DNA of 64,000 nucleotides, from positions 15,885,140 to 15,949,139 of the forward strand of contig NC_064623.1 in NCBI RefSeq assembly GCF_023898315.1, written 5' to 3'. Position 1 is the first letter of the stretch. Every line of letters starts with the position of its first letter. This document shows positions 33,804 to 45,199 of the stretch, in pieces. Made by a program: the position numbers and the translations under genes. The DNA is from Schistocerca nitens. Its lineage: Eukaryota > Arthropoda > Insecta > Orthoptera > Acrididae. The notes under the pieces are model-generated. The model did no database searches, was not told the DNA's origin, and was given only the letters and a program-made list of their open reading frames with translations.

Positions 33804-34530
33804 ACTTCTAAGTCACTGATGAGTTGCCTAATGCTCCCTTTGAAACACCCAACAGTTTTTGGTTCTTTTTTTCTTAATTATCTGGGCGAAATGTAGTCAT
33901 ACTCCTCCCTTTCTTCAGTATCTTCGTTTTTAGTACGCAGTTCATTACCTATAAATTATGTTCTGTGTGCGAAACTGTCCCTGCAAATTTTTGAAGTTTA
34001 AAACCAGGTTTCGAAATCTCTGCCATACCCGCTGTAATATATCCGAATCCTTTACGTTCTTCTAGCTATCATGCAGATATGCAGCCTTCGATGATTCGCA
34101 CGCGAAGCGTTAGTAGCTATCCTTACTCTACAAGAGAATGAAAGGCGATGCGATGCAAAGCACAGTACAGCGGGCACAGAACAGTGCCTTGTGGGGCACA
34201 CACGTCAAATCAGGTGACGACACAGGCCCTGCACGACAGGTCTGGATGGGACGTTTGTAGCTGGTGCACCAGCGCGCCGCGGTTTGTGGCTGGGAGTGTG
34301 GCGGAGGCAGCTGGTCGGCCTCCGCTCAGAGGTCTGGGCCGCGCGCAGCATCGATCGGCGGCCTCTGGCCAGGACGCGCGGGGCTTCCCCTGTCAACACT
34401 GTGGGCACAGACACCTGCCAGGGAAAAAAAAAAAAAAATATGCCAGAGTGTCCGACAGCGCGCAGGGGGGTCTGCCCAGTGCCGAGAATGGGCCGCAGTC
34501 ACGTGTAAGCAGACGGCGAACTCTGCCTAA
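33804..34530. other. spacer, GC-rich from about 34140, with a 15-base A run
   Basis: The segment 34140-34530 is GC- and CpG-richer than its flanks, and a run of about 15 A lies at 34424-34438. Overlapping open frames of 70-150 codons on both strands reflect composition. None resembles a known protein. Confidence 0.4.
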
Positions 34531-35813
34531 GGCCTTCGGCACACGGACCGTGCTGTCAAACGTAAACGTTCAGCGTGCCAAGTTCAACGTGCTGCTGAAC
34601 GCTCAGGAATGATGCGACTTGGGCATACGGTACGTGGGCCCCAACGTGGTACACGCGATCGCAACGCACTCCAGCGGCAGTTGAGCGATGTTTCTAGTTC
34701 GTAAATCACACTGTTTACTTAACGGGCACGCGTAAAATTCCCACGTTAGCTCTATTAAAACGCACATTTCCCCATCGTCCACGAAAGGAAAAGTACCGTG
34801 TCCAATCAATAAGGATACAGTCTTATAAAAGTTCCATTACAAACAGTGCGGTACAAATTTACAATACTTCTCAGCGTAAGATAAACATTATTTCATCATT
34901 CCCACATTTTAGTAAAACCCCAAGGTCAGTCTTACTTGATCACTGTTCCTACCCAGTCGCAGAATCCTTGCAACATGTGAATTACGAAGCGTAAAAGAAA
35001 AAGGAGCAAAATATCTTTATACAAGTAGCGCAAGCTGTCCTGTAGATTAAGCCAATCGGACAAAGTCACCCCTCAAAAAAGGTGAACTCTGATTTACATA
35101 ACATCAAATATTATAGTATATACCTATATTAAACTAATAACACAGTATCAGAACCTAATAAAAACGCGAATGTAAGGAAATAAAATGTAGTAGTGTCAAG
35201 ATGCGAACCTCGCCACCACGCCAACTACCAAAGCAATACAAGACAGTGATGCTACTCATTACGCTAAACCAACTACACTTACAATGTAAGTTATCAAAGT
35301 ATGTTACCCATTTGAGAAAGCATTATGGTAGATATGTTACTAACTGAAATTTAATTATAACAAATTGTACCAAGAAAAATGCGTTTTAGTGGATCTTCCG
35401 TGTCTCGCTGCCTTCAAATAGCCTACTCTCATAATACGCAAGTTACAATAATTCTTTTGCCATGAATATGATGTTTCTCATTATTTTATTGAAACGAATC
35501 ACACAGTTAACATCGGATTTTCCAGTGATTCTGAATTTGCTGGTGCTCTGAAACAGCATATATACATATAAGTTTGAAATGAATGCCAATATGGCGCCTC
35601 AACTCTGTACTGAACGGAGACGTGCGCGTGACGTAGGTGGCGTTGTGCCATCTCATTGGTCAACGCTCAGACGCACGCTCGGAATATCTGACATGCCAGA
35701 TATTGCTCTGCACGTTCGGAAAGACTACCGAACGTGCTGTTCCCCGGTATGGCGTCAGAAATTCGGCACGCTCAACGTTCAACGTTCGGATGCACGGTCC
35801 GTGTGCCGACGCC
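34531..35813. mobile_element. non-autonomous PIF/Harbinger-like TIR element
   Basis: The left end GGCCTTCGGCACACGGACCG and the right end (reverse complement GGCGTCGGCACACGGACCG) are inverted. The repeat extends about 55 bp through AACGTT...AGCGTGCC. The flanks are CTAA and TTAA, compatible with a TWA target. The interior is AT-rich and has no transposase. The superfamily assignment rests on end sequence and flank only. Confidence 0.5.
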
Positions 35814-35879
35814 TTAAGCCAGTGTTTCACGACCTACAGCAGGGTGGGAAATTACCAGTGCTGTGGAAGTAACGACTGA

Positions 35880-36052
35880 ATTTTCTACCGTCCTACGACT
35901 TACCTTAGAAGATAGGTTAAAGAAAGGCCAACCTTCATGTTTTGCATTTGTTGAAAGAGCTTTTCACAACGTTGACTAACATACACTCTTCGAAATACTG
36001 AAGGATAAAATACGTGGTGCGAAAGGTTATATGTAGCTTCTACAGAAATCAG
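35880..36052 (+). mobile_element. RTE LINE fragment
   Basis: It reads TTACCTTAGAAGATAGGTTA, CTTTTCACAACGTTGACT and on to CTACAGAAATCAG, matching the motif A region of the RTE at 16133. It is directly followed by a second RTE copy that starts further upstream in the element, so the two are separate insertions or a rearrangement. Confidence 0.6.
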
Positions 36053-36547
36053 AGGTGTGAAAATTACCGAACTGCCAGTTTCATATGTCACAGCTGCAAA
36101 ATTCTAACACGAGTTCTTTAGAGACGAATCGAAGAACTGGTAGAAGGCGACCTCGGGATGGATCACTTTCGATTCTGTAAAAATGTTGGAACACGCGAAG
36201 CAATACTGACCCTACGACTTATCTTAGAAGCTTGGATAAGGAAAGGCAAACGTACGGTTGTAGCATGTGTAGAGTTAGGGAAAGCTTTTGACAATGTTGA
36301 CTGGATTTCTGAAGGTGGCAGGGGTAAAATACAGGGAGTAAAAGACCACTTACAATTTGTATAGAAACCAGATGACAATTATAAGAGTCGAGGGGCACGA
36401 AAGGGAAGCAGTGGTTGAGAAGCGAGTGAGACAGAGTTGTAGCTTATCTCTGATGTTATTCAATGTGTACATTGAACAAGCAGTAAAGGGAACCAAAGAA
36501 AAATTTGGAGCAGGAATTAAAATCCAGGGAGAAAAGTAAACACCTTG

Positions 36548-36940
36548 ATATGAAGATGGTATCTGTTATGTAGGGAAGGTCCGAAAGAACATGTACCATC
36601 TTCATACAGTTAAGGCTAACCGGTCATTGACCTTCTTCTGTGGGGATGCACACGCATTGCTGGCACTCGGTAAGATTGTCTGCCGCGAGTAATGAGTCTA
36701 ATGGGCAGGGACACTACGAATGTAGTGTGTGGACATTAAATGGGGAATGTGGATCTCACGGGGAGCGTGCAAGATATAAATCCCTGCAGTCGCACTATCC
36801 TCTGTGCCCTGGGTCGCTCAGATGGATAGAGCGTCTGCCTGGGTTCGAGTCCCGGTCGGAGCACACATTTCCAACTGCCCCGTTGATGTATATCAACGCC
36901 TCTCGGCAGCTTAGGGTCTTGATTGAATTATCATTTCATG
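36548..36940 (+). mobile_element. tRNA-bearing interspersed repeat inserted in an RTE LINE
   Basis: It begins with a hairpin (GAAGATGGTA ... TACCATCTTC, 36552-36607). A tRNA-like block at 36811-36864 has GCTCAGATGGATAGAGCG (box A) and GGTTCGAGTCCC (box B), and the repeat ends before the LINE resumes at 36941. The anticodon-arm region between the boxes is shortened. AAACACC and AAACCCT flank it as an imperfect duplication. Confidence 0.6.
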
Positions 36941-37122
36941 AAACCCTGAGTTTTGCCGATGACATTGAAATTCTGTCAGAGAGAGCTAAGGACTTGGAAG
37001 AACAGTTCAACAGTATGGATGGTGCATTGAGAGGAGGATACAAGATGAACATCAACAAAAGCAAACCGAGGATAGTAGACTATAGTCCAAAAATCAGGTG
37101 ATCCTGAGGGAATTAGATTAGG

Positions 37123-37323
37123 TTCAAATGCTTCAAATGCTCTGAGCACTATGGGACTTAATTTCTGAGGTCATCAGTCCCCTAGAACTTAGAACTACTT
37201 AAACCTAACTAACCCAAGGACATCACACACATCCATGCCCGAGGCAGGATTCGAACCTACGACCGTAGCGGTCGCGCGGTCCCAGACTGTAGCGCCTAGA
37301 ACCGCTCGGCCACTCCGGCCGGC
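37123..37323 (-). mobile_element. S1 SINE
   Basis: Nested in the RTE copy. The 12 bp duplication AATTAGATTAGG is at 37111-37122 and 37324-37335. Confidence 0.93.
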
Positions 37324-37985
37324 AATTAGATTAGGAAATGAGACACTTAAAGTAGTAGATAAGTTTTGATATTTGGAGAGCAAAATAACTGATGATGGTC
37401 GAAGTAGGGGGGATATAAAATATAGACTGACGATGACAAGGAAAGCGTTTCTGAAGAACAGAAATTTGTTGACATCGAGTATAGTTTTACATGTCAGGAA
37501 ATCTTTTCTGAAAGTGTTTGCTTGGAGTGTAGCCATGTATGGATGTGAAACATAGTCGATGAAGAGTTTAGTCAAGAAGAGAATATAAGTTTTTGAAATG
37601 TAGTGCTACAGAAGAATGATGAAAATTAGATGGGTAGATCACGTAACTAATGAGGAGGTTCTGAATGGAAGTAGAGAGAAGACGAATTTGTGGCACAACT
37701 TGACTAGAAGAAGGAATCGATTGGTAAGACACGTTCTAATGCGTCAAAGGATCACCGATTTTGTTCTGAAGGAAACAACTGAGGCAATAAATCGTAGAGG
37801 TACAACAAAAGATTAATACACGAAGCAGATTCAGTAGCATGTAGATTGCAGTAGTTACTCGGAGATGAAGAGGCTTGCACAGAATAGAGTAACATGGAGA
37901 GCAGCATCAAACCAGTCTTTGGAGTGTAGAGGAGAACAACAACAACACAGAAATCAGACTGCAGTTGTGTTAGTCAAATGGTTCA

Positions 37986-38174
37986 AATGGGTCTGAGTAC
38001 TATGGGACTTAACATCTTAGGTCATCAGTCCCCTAGAACTTAGAACTACTTAAACCTAACTAACCTAAGGACATCACACACATCCATGCCCGAGGCAGGA
38101 TTCGAACCTGCGACCGTAGCAGTCCCGCGGTTCCGGACTGCAGCGGCTAGAACCGCACGGCCACCGCAGCCGGC
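37986..38174 (-). mobile_element. S1 SINE
   Basis: The 10 bp duplication TGTGTTAGTC is at 37976-37985 and 38175-38184; nested in RTE sequence. Confidence 0.92.
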
Positions 38175-38438
38175 TGTGTTAGTCGAAGAACATGAAAGGA
38201 GAGCAGTAGTTGAGTTGAGAGTGAGACTGGGTTGTAGTCACTCCCCAATCTTATTCAACTGTACATTGAGCAAGCACTAAAGGAACGAAGGTGATGTTCG
38301 GAATTCGAATTGTTCAAAGAGTAAAAATGAAAACTTTTAACTTTGCCAATAAGAGTGCAGTTCTGTCACAGAGAGTAAATTATTTGGAAGAGCAGTTGTA
38401 AGCAGTGGATAGTGTCTTGAAAATTGTTATAAGACGAG

Positions 38439-38632
38439 CGCCGTTGTGGCGGAGCGCTTCTAGGCGGTACAGTCTGGAACCGCGCGACCGCTACGGTCGC
38501 AGGCTCGAATCCTGCCTCGGGCATGGATGTGTGTGATGTCCTTAGGTTAGTTAGGTTCAAGTAGTTCTAAGTCCTAGGGGACTGATGACCTCACAGGTTA
38601 AGTCCCATAGTGCTCAGAACCATATGAACCAT
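38439..38632 (+). mobile_element. S1 SINE
   Basis: The 12 bp duplication TTATAAGACGAG is at 38427-38438 and 38633-38644; nested in the same RTE copy, in the opposite orientation to the previous SINE. Confidence 0.92.
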
Positions 38633-38740
38633 TTATAAGACGAGCATCAACAAAAATTTTAGAAAAAAGGTAATGGACTGTTGTCGAATTAAGTCTGGCG
38701 ATGTTGAAGCACTTAGATTAGGTAATGATAAACTAAACTT

Positions 38741-39884
38741 CAGTGAGTCGTGGGACACCTCCTAATATCGTGAAGGACCTGCTTTTGCCCAGCATAGTCC
38801 AGCAACTCGAAGTGGCATGACGTCAACAAGTCGTTGGAAATCCCCTGCGGAATGACTGAGCCATGCTGCCTCTAGAGCCGTCCATAGCTGCGAAGGCGTT
38901 GCCACTGTAGGGTTTTGTGCATAAACTGACCTCTCGATCATGTCCCATAAATGTTCGAACTGCTCGAATTGTCCAGAATGTTCTTCAAACCAGTCCTGAA
39001 CAATCACGGCCCGGTGACATGGCGCTTTGTCATCCAGAAAAACTCCATCGTTGTCTGGGGATATGAGGTCCGTGAGCGGCTGCAAGTGGCCGAACATAAC
39101 CACTTGCAGTCAATGATCGGTTCAGTTGGGCCAGGGGACCCAGTCCAACTCCATCCCATATAAATACATCCCACACCATTATGGAGGCACCACCAGCTTG
39201 TGCAGTGCCTTGTTTACAATTGCTGTCCATGGCATTGTGTGGTCTGCATCACACTTGAACCCTACCATTAGCTCTTACCAGATGAAATCGGGATTCATCT
39301 GATCAGGCCACAGTTTTCCAGTCATCTAGAGTCCAACCGATATGTTCACGAGTCCGGGAGAGGCCCTGCAAGCTATGCCGTGCTGTTAGCACAGGCACTG
39401 GTGTCTGTCGTGCGCTGCCATAGCCAATTAACACCAAATTTCGCCGCACTGTCCTAAAGGATACGTTCGTCGTATGTTCCACTTTGATTTATGCGTTTAT
39501 ATCGCGTAGTATTGCTTGTCTGTTACCATCGACAGCTCTATGCAAACGCCGCTGCTCTCGGTCGTTAAGTGAAGGGCATCGTGCCGTCGGCCACTCTACT
39601 GCCCCTGGTAAGAGGTAATACCTGAAATCTGCTACTCTCCGAACACTATTGACACTGTGGATGTCAGAACATTGAATTCCCTAACAATTTCCGAAATGGA
39701 AATGTGGCTACTCCAACTACGCTTCCGCGTTCAGAGTCTGTTAATTCCCGTCGGAAATCACATGAATCACCAGAGTACAAAAGACACATTCGCCAACGCA
39801 CTGCCCCTGCATACCTTGTGTACGCCCTACTGCCGACGTCTGTACACGACCACATCGATGTCCCATGACTTTTGTCACCCCAGT
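38741..39884 (-). pseudogene. Tc1-D element
   Basis: The termini resemble each other in inverse (GTCGTGGGAC at 38747; GTCATGGGAC on the minus strand at the right end). On the minus strand the transposase keeps GVFLDDKAPCHRA (second catalytic Asp), then FEHLWDMIERSV. The WPP...SPDxNPIE segment in between is deleted, so the normal D-x34-E spacing is destroyed. It continues to PSQLWTALEAAWL and the C-terminus at 38762. N-terminal traces lie near 39730 (DSERGSVVGVA). It is inserted in an RTE LINE. Confidence 0.75.
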
Positions 39885-40203
39885 CAGAAGTTGCAGGTGG
39901 GGTTTTCTTTTTCAGCAGTAAAATAGTTGATGATGGCGAAGGTAGAGAGGATATACAACGTGGACTGGTAGTGACCAGAAAAGTCTTTCGAAAGAAGAGA
40001 AATTTGGTGATACCGAATAAACACTCATGCTCAGGAATTAAGGATAATGCTGATAAATGGTGAAACAACGCTCTGGTGGGCAGTTTTCAGGTTTAAATCA
40101 CCTCGGGGTTTGACCATGCGGTGCATTTGACCTGCGGTCGTCGCACAGTCGCGCTGGTAGCAGTCCACATACGCAGAGATGTGTCGGTACGTGTCAGAGT
40201 ACG

Positions 40204-41176
40204 GTGCAGCGAGTTAAGTGTGCAGACGTTTTCACACGATCATCGGAGGTGAGGGTATCATCTGGAGTGGCCCAGGGAAGTGTGGTAGGTCCGCTGTTGT
40301 TTTCTATCTACATAAATGATCTTTTCGATAATGTGGATAGCAATGGGTGGCTGTTTGCTGATGATGCTGTGGTGTACGGGAAGGTGTCGTCGTTGAGTGA
40401 CTGTAGGAGGATACGAGATGACTTGGACAGGATTAGTGAATGGTGTAAAGAATGGCAGCTAACACTAATTATAGATAAATGTAAATTAATGCAGATGAAT
40501 CGGAAAAAGAATCCCGTAATGTTTGAATACTCCATTAGTAGTGTAGCGCTTGACACAGTCACGTCGATTAAATATTTGGGGGTAACATTGCAGAGCGATA
40601 TGAAGTGGGACAAGCATGAAATGGCAGTTGTGGGGAAGGCGGATAGTCGTCTTCGGTTCATTGGTAGAATTTTGTGAAGATGTGGTTCATCTGTAAAGGA
40701 GACCGCTTATAAAACACTAATACGACCTATTCTTGAGTACTGCTCGAGCGTTCGGGATCCCTATTAGGTCGGATTGAGGGAGGACATAGAAGCAATTCAG
40801 AGGCGGGCTGCTAGATTTGTTGCTGGTAGGTTTGATCATCACGCGAGTGTTACGGAAATGCTTCAGGAACTCGGGTGGGAGTCTCTGGAGGAAAGGGGGC
40901 GTTCTTTTCGTGAATCGCTACTGAGGAAATTTAGAGAACCAGCATTTGAGGCTGACTGCAGTACAATTTTACTGCCGCCAACTTACATTTCGCGGAAAGA
41001 CCACAAAGATAAGATAAGAGAGATTAGGGCTCGTACAGAGGTATATAGGCAGTCATTTGTCCCTCGTTCTGTTTGGCAGTGGAACAGGGAGAGAAGAGGC
41101 TTGTTGTGGGACGAGGTACCCTCCGCCACGCATCGTATGGTGGATTGCGCAGTATGTATGTAGATGTAGGTGTAGA
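40204..41176 (+). pseudogene. CR1/jockey-like LINE, 5'-truncated
   Basis: Two open blocks read SSGVAQGSVVGPLLFSIYIND, then GWLFADDAVVYGKV (motif C, F-A-D-D) and TSIKYLGVTLQSDMKW up to 40677. After a stop comes IEAIQRRAARFVAGRFDHHA to MVDCAVCM at 41163. This is the RT core and C-terminal region of a jockey/CR1-superfamily LINE, distinct from the RTE class. The 3' end carries GTATGTAGATGTAGG-type repeats. The endonuclease and first ORF are missing. Confidence 0.8.
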
Positions 41177-42405
41177 CGTGCTAATGGTGACTGTGTGTTG
41201 AAAATGGCTCAAGAGCACATATTGATGACATTATGAGCGGTAGAATACTAGGGCGACTGGAGGCTGGTCAGACACAGCAGGTCGTAGCACGGGCCCTACG
41301 TGTGTCACAAAGTGTGATCTCAAGATTATGGCAACGATTCCAGCACACGTGTCCAGGCGCTACAGTACGCGACGTCCACAGTGTACAACACCACAAGAAG
41401 ACCGATATCTCACCATCAGGGCCCGCAGACAGGTAGCCTTGCTTGGGACCTTACCTCAGCCACTGGGACAGTTGTCTCCAGACACACAGTCTACAGACAA
41501 CTGAACAGACGTGGTTTATTCGCCCGGAGACCTGGAAGGTGCATTCCACTGACCCCTGGTCACGGGAGAGCCCGTAAAGCCTGATGTCAAGAACACAGTA
41601 CATGGTCGTTGGTACAGTGGTCCCAGGTTATGTTCACGGACGAGTCCTGGTATAGTCTGAACAGTGATTGTCGCTGGGTTTTCATCTGACGTGAACCAGG
41701 AGCCAGATACCATTCCCTTAATGTCCTTGAAAGGGACCTGTATGGAGGTCTTGGTTTGATGGTGCGGGGTGGGATTATGATTGGTGCACGTAAACCCCTG
41801 CATGTCTTTGACAGAGGAACTGTAACAGGTCAGGTGTATCGGGTCGTCATTTTGCACCAGTATGTCCCCATTTTCAGGGGTGCAGTGAGTCCCACCTTCC
41901 TCCTGATGGATGATAACGCACGGCCCCACCGAGCTGCCACCTTGGAGGAGTACCTCGAAACAGAAGATATCAGCCGAATGGAGTGGCCTCCCTGTTCTCC
42001 AGACCTAAACCCCATCGAGCACGTCTGGGATGCTCTCGGTCGACGTATCGCTGCACGTCTTCAAACCCTCTACGACACTTCAGGAGCTCTGACAGGCACT
42101 GGTGCAAGAATGGAAGGCTATACCCCAGCAGCTGCTCAACCATCTGATCCAGAGTATTCAAACCCGTTGTGCGGCCTGTGTACGTGTGCATGGTGATCAT
42201 ATCCCATATTGATGTCGGGGTACATGCGCAGGAAACAGTGGCGTTTTGTAGCACATGTGTTTCGGGACGGTTTTCTCAATTTATCACTAATAACGTGGAC
42301 TTACAGATCGGTGTCGTGTGCGTTCCCTATGTGGCTATGCCATCAGCACCAGTTTTGTGTAGTGCCGCGTTGTGTGGCACCACATTCTGCAATTATCCTT
42401 AATTT
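41177..42405 (+). pseudogene. Tc1-E element, 5'-truncated
   Basis: Transposase pieces in order: an HTH (MSGRILGRLEAGQTQQVVAR, 41233), RHTVYRQLNRRGLFARRPGR, then VMFTDESWYSLNSDCRWVF with the first catalytic Asp (about 41630-41680). LLMDDNARPHRAATLEEYLE (41909) and PDLNPIEHVWDALGRR follow with D-x34-E spacing. Frameshifts separate the blocks, so it is inactive. The right end reaches TTATGAGCTTGAGTGTA at about 42405; no left terminus is present. Confidence 0.8.
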
Positions 42406-43136
42406 ATGAGCTTGAGTGTAGATTCCCAGATATCTGAGTGGCTCGAAGATTTCTTAAGTAACAGCAGCCAGTTTGTTATCCTCGCCGGCGAGGGTTCATC
42501 GGAGACAAAGGTACAGTCTGGAGTGCCCGAGGGAAGTGTGACAGGACCATTATTTTCTATATACATAATACATCTGGTGGAAAGTGTGGGCGGCAATCTG
42601 CGGTTGTGTACTGATGGTGCTGTGCCGTATGGGAAGGTGTCAAAGGTGAGAATTTTGGGGAAGTGTGGTTCATACGTGAAGGACGTCGCTTATAGGACGC
42701 TGGTGCGACCTTCTCTTGACTACTGGCCGAGTGTTTTGGATCTGTACCATGTCGGATTAAATGAAAATGTCGAATCGGCTCAGAGGTGAGCTGCTAGATT
42801 TGCTACCGGCAGGTTTGACTAAAGCTCAGCTGTTACGGAGATGCTTTGGAAAGTCAAATGTGGACCCCTGGACTGCAGGCGACGTCCTTTTCGAGGAACG
42901 CTATTGGAAAGATGTAGAGGACCGGCATTTGAATCTGACTGCAGAATAATCGTACTGCCACCAACGTAGATTTCGCTTAAGGAGTACGAAGACACGAGAA
43001 ATTAGGGCTCATGCACATAGACGGTTATTTTTCCCTCGCTCTATCTGCTAATGGAACACGAAAGGATATGACTAGTAGTGGTGTGGGGTACCCTCTGACA
43101 CGAGTACTGTTGCTTGCATGGTATGCAGATGTGGAT
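42406..43136 (+). pseudogene. CR1/jockey-like LINE fragment with internal deletion
   Basis: Same family as 40204-41176. It has SGVPEGSVTGPLFSIYIIHL, then CTDGAVPYGKVSK where FADDAVVYGKV is expected, so both catalytic Asp residues are changed. About 330 bp are missing between this and KCGSYVKDVAYRTLVRPSL. The C-terminal part decays further to 43136 and ends with GTATGCAGATGTGGA. Confidence 0.75.
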
Positions 43137-43400
43137 GCAGAACATCCCCGGATGTGTCACCGATAGAACATGTGTGGGGCAACTTACTAGTTGGTCCCAC
43201 CGCCTGTACGCAGAATGTCAAGGACGAGTTAACAACAGTTGTGGGCGATGTTGGCTCAGCAGAGGCTGTCCGACATCCTGCCTGAGAGGATCAATGCATG
43301 CATCCAGACCAGAACTGTGCGACGTCAGTATAGTAAGTGGATTCATGCTGCCAAGTTCTTCGTCACTTCGACTCGATTTTTAAACTACTGAAATAACATC
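43137..43400 (+). pseudogene. Tc1-like transposase C-terminal remnant
   Basis: One frame gives PDVSPIEHVWGN (third catalytic residue). After a shift, WAMLAQQRLSDILPERINAC and TRTVRRQY follow, matching the C-terminal end of Tc1 transposases. The rest of the element is absent. Confidence 0.6.
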
Positions 43401-43964
43401 ATACACCCCTCTCAGTCCGTGAAGTTTCATTTCGTTCTCTCGTCCACTTCTGTAATCTTTTTTTCAGGTAGAATAAATAAGTTTAGAAAGCAAAATGCGA
43501 CGCGTTGTGAAACAGAAAGTTTGAGATCAATGTGTAACCGTTTCTGGCTTTTGGCCGTGGGACGCCATTCTAAAATTGAGTGATGTTCAGCTACGAATAG
43601 AAGGGAGCCACGAGTTGTTTATCATTGGGAGGGACAGGAAAACAAAGAAATGGCTCAGGGAACAAAGTATGGAGCAAGTCTTTGTTCTAATTGCAACTAG
43701 CGATCCGTCGCAGCTTCACATACGCTGCACTAAGTATCTACGACCCGGCGGCCCTTCTGGCGTAGCAGTTTAAATTTGTTTACGGGCCACTGCGTAGAGT
43801 TGTGATTAGAAGTCAGAGAAGAACGTTAGGTAACTGAATGTCATCACTTTCAAACAAGTTAAACGATTGAACAGGCACTTGCCACTTGCCAGGGTGTCGT
43901 AGGCTGTCCGACACTGGACTTTCAGACCGTGACGTGAACGTGATGTTTCCGACCAAAAGCTCAA
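43401..43964. other. unassigned spacer
   Basis: No supported feature. Confidence 0.5.
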
Positions 43965-44745
43965 GGAGCATTCAATAAATAACTCAAAATTTATTTTTGT
44001 GTGAAAGCAGGTTGGTTTTATTCGGGATTCCAATGCAACATATTATTCTCTCCTCTTTTGCCTACAAAACTCTATTTTTCTACATAATCTCCGTTCAATC
44101 GGCGGCCTTACGCCACATTACTGGGAGGGTCTCCGTCCCTGCATGGTACCACTCATTCTACTAGTCGACGTCAGATCCAACGTCTTCCTGCATTAGTAAC
44201 CTCTCCGTAATCCACGTATTGCTTCCCACAGAGTGCATTCTTCGTTGGGCCAAAAGGTGGAAGTCGAAAGGTGCGAGTTCCGGGCTGTAGGGGGGACCCC
44301 AGCGGGCGCACACCTCTGACTTCTCCAACTGGTGGACGAGTGTGTCAGCACTTCCGAGAGAGACGTCCAGTTGAGCAGCGAGGTGACCAGTCGATCACGT
44401 CGAATGCGAGGGTCCGCACGTTCCAACACTGCAGTGTGCGACCAGTCAGGTTGGACAAGTTTCAGCAACTTTGTTGTGATGGTGAGAACCGCCTCGCCCA
44501 ACGACTCACCGTGCTTTTATTCGCTGACAGGTCTCTGAAGATATTCTGCAAGCACCTATGAATATCTGCGATGCTCTGGTTTTCTGCCAAAAGAAACTCA
44601 AATACAGCTCTCTGCTTGTAATACACCTCCATTCACTAAGCTGTAGGGGCTGAGAGGGTATATTCCACGATGTCCCACAACAAATCCCGCATTTTTTCAA
44701 CCAAAATTGGCCAATAAAAAAATATACTGCATTACTTAGTGAAAG
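43965..44745 (-). mobile_element. internally deleted mariner
   Basis: The ends GAGCATTCAATAAATAACTC and its approximate inverse near 44720-44745 match the mariner end at 52874 (GGGGCATTCAATAAATAATG). On the minus strand, fragments of the N-terminal HTH (KRELYLSFFWQKTRASQIFI) and of the C-terminus after the catalytic core are present. The whole catalytic centre is deleted, so this is a non-autonomous derivative. Confidence 0.7.
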
Positions 44746-45199
44746 CCCCTAGAATTTTAGCCATGGCTTTTACAGCATCAAAGGAACCCGTAATAGTGGT
44801 GTCGAAAATGCAACGGTGCTAAAATGGTTGGTGTTAGCTGTGACTTTAGGACCGTTTTGTAATACGAACACCCCCGTCACATTTATCCAGACTATGTGCA
44901 TAGTACAGGGTGACCCAAAAGTATATCAACACTTGCAAATTCAATACTTCACGAAATAATACAAGTAGGCAGGTAAAAATTGACACACGTGCTTGAAATG
45001 ACATGCGGCATTATTGAAGCCAAAAAAGGATGCTTCATATGACACAAAAGCAATAATTACCATGACAATCGATTTTTAGCAAAGACGATGTTCTTTGTAA
45101 CAAATTCTCAACATGATGGCTGTCACTTATCGTCAATACCTGCAGTCAAGGGGCAATGTTGTGAACGGCACTGTACACCATATCAGTCAGTATGGTGAG

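Larger units (their letters stand above)
36053..37951 (+). pseudogene. RTE LINE copy split by a tRNA-bearing repeat and an S1 SINE
   Basis: 5'-truncated at GTGTGAAAATTACCGAAC. Coding traces include FCKNVGTREAILTLRLILE, then ELGKAFDNVDW, and a frame-shifted QSCSLSLMLFNVYIEQ. FADDIEILSERAKDLEEQ follows after the 36548-36940 insert. The C-terminal part (37336-37920) has MMKIRWVDHVTNEEVL and ends in (AAC)n at 37934-37951. Many stops and shifts; inactive. Confidence 0.8.
37952..40035 (+). pseudogene. RTE LINE copy carrying two S1 SINEs and a Tc1 element
   Basis: With 37986-38184, 38439-38644 and 38741-39884 removed, a single decayed RTE is continuous. It runs from the RNQ/VEEHERRAVV region (37952), through RLGCSHSPILFN and a FANKSAVLSQ form of motif C, to the KIVDDGEGREDIQRGL region (39920-40035). 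The motif C FADD has become FANK, so catalytic Asp residues are lost. It follows immediately after the tail of the previous RTE copy. Confidence 0.75.

Noticed and set aside
34148-34612. 154-codon open frame in the GC-rich segment as a gene
   Set aside because: It overlaps other frames on both strands, crosses an A run and the edge of a TIR element, and shows no domain.
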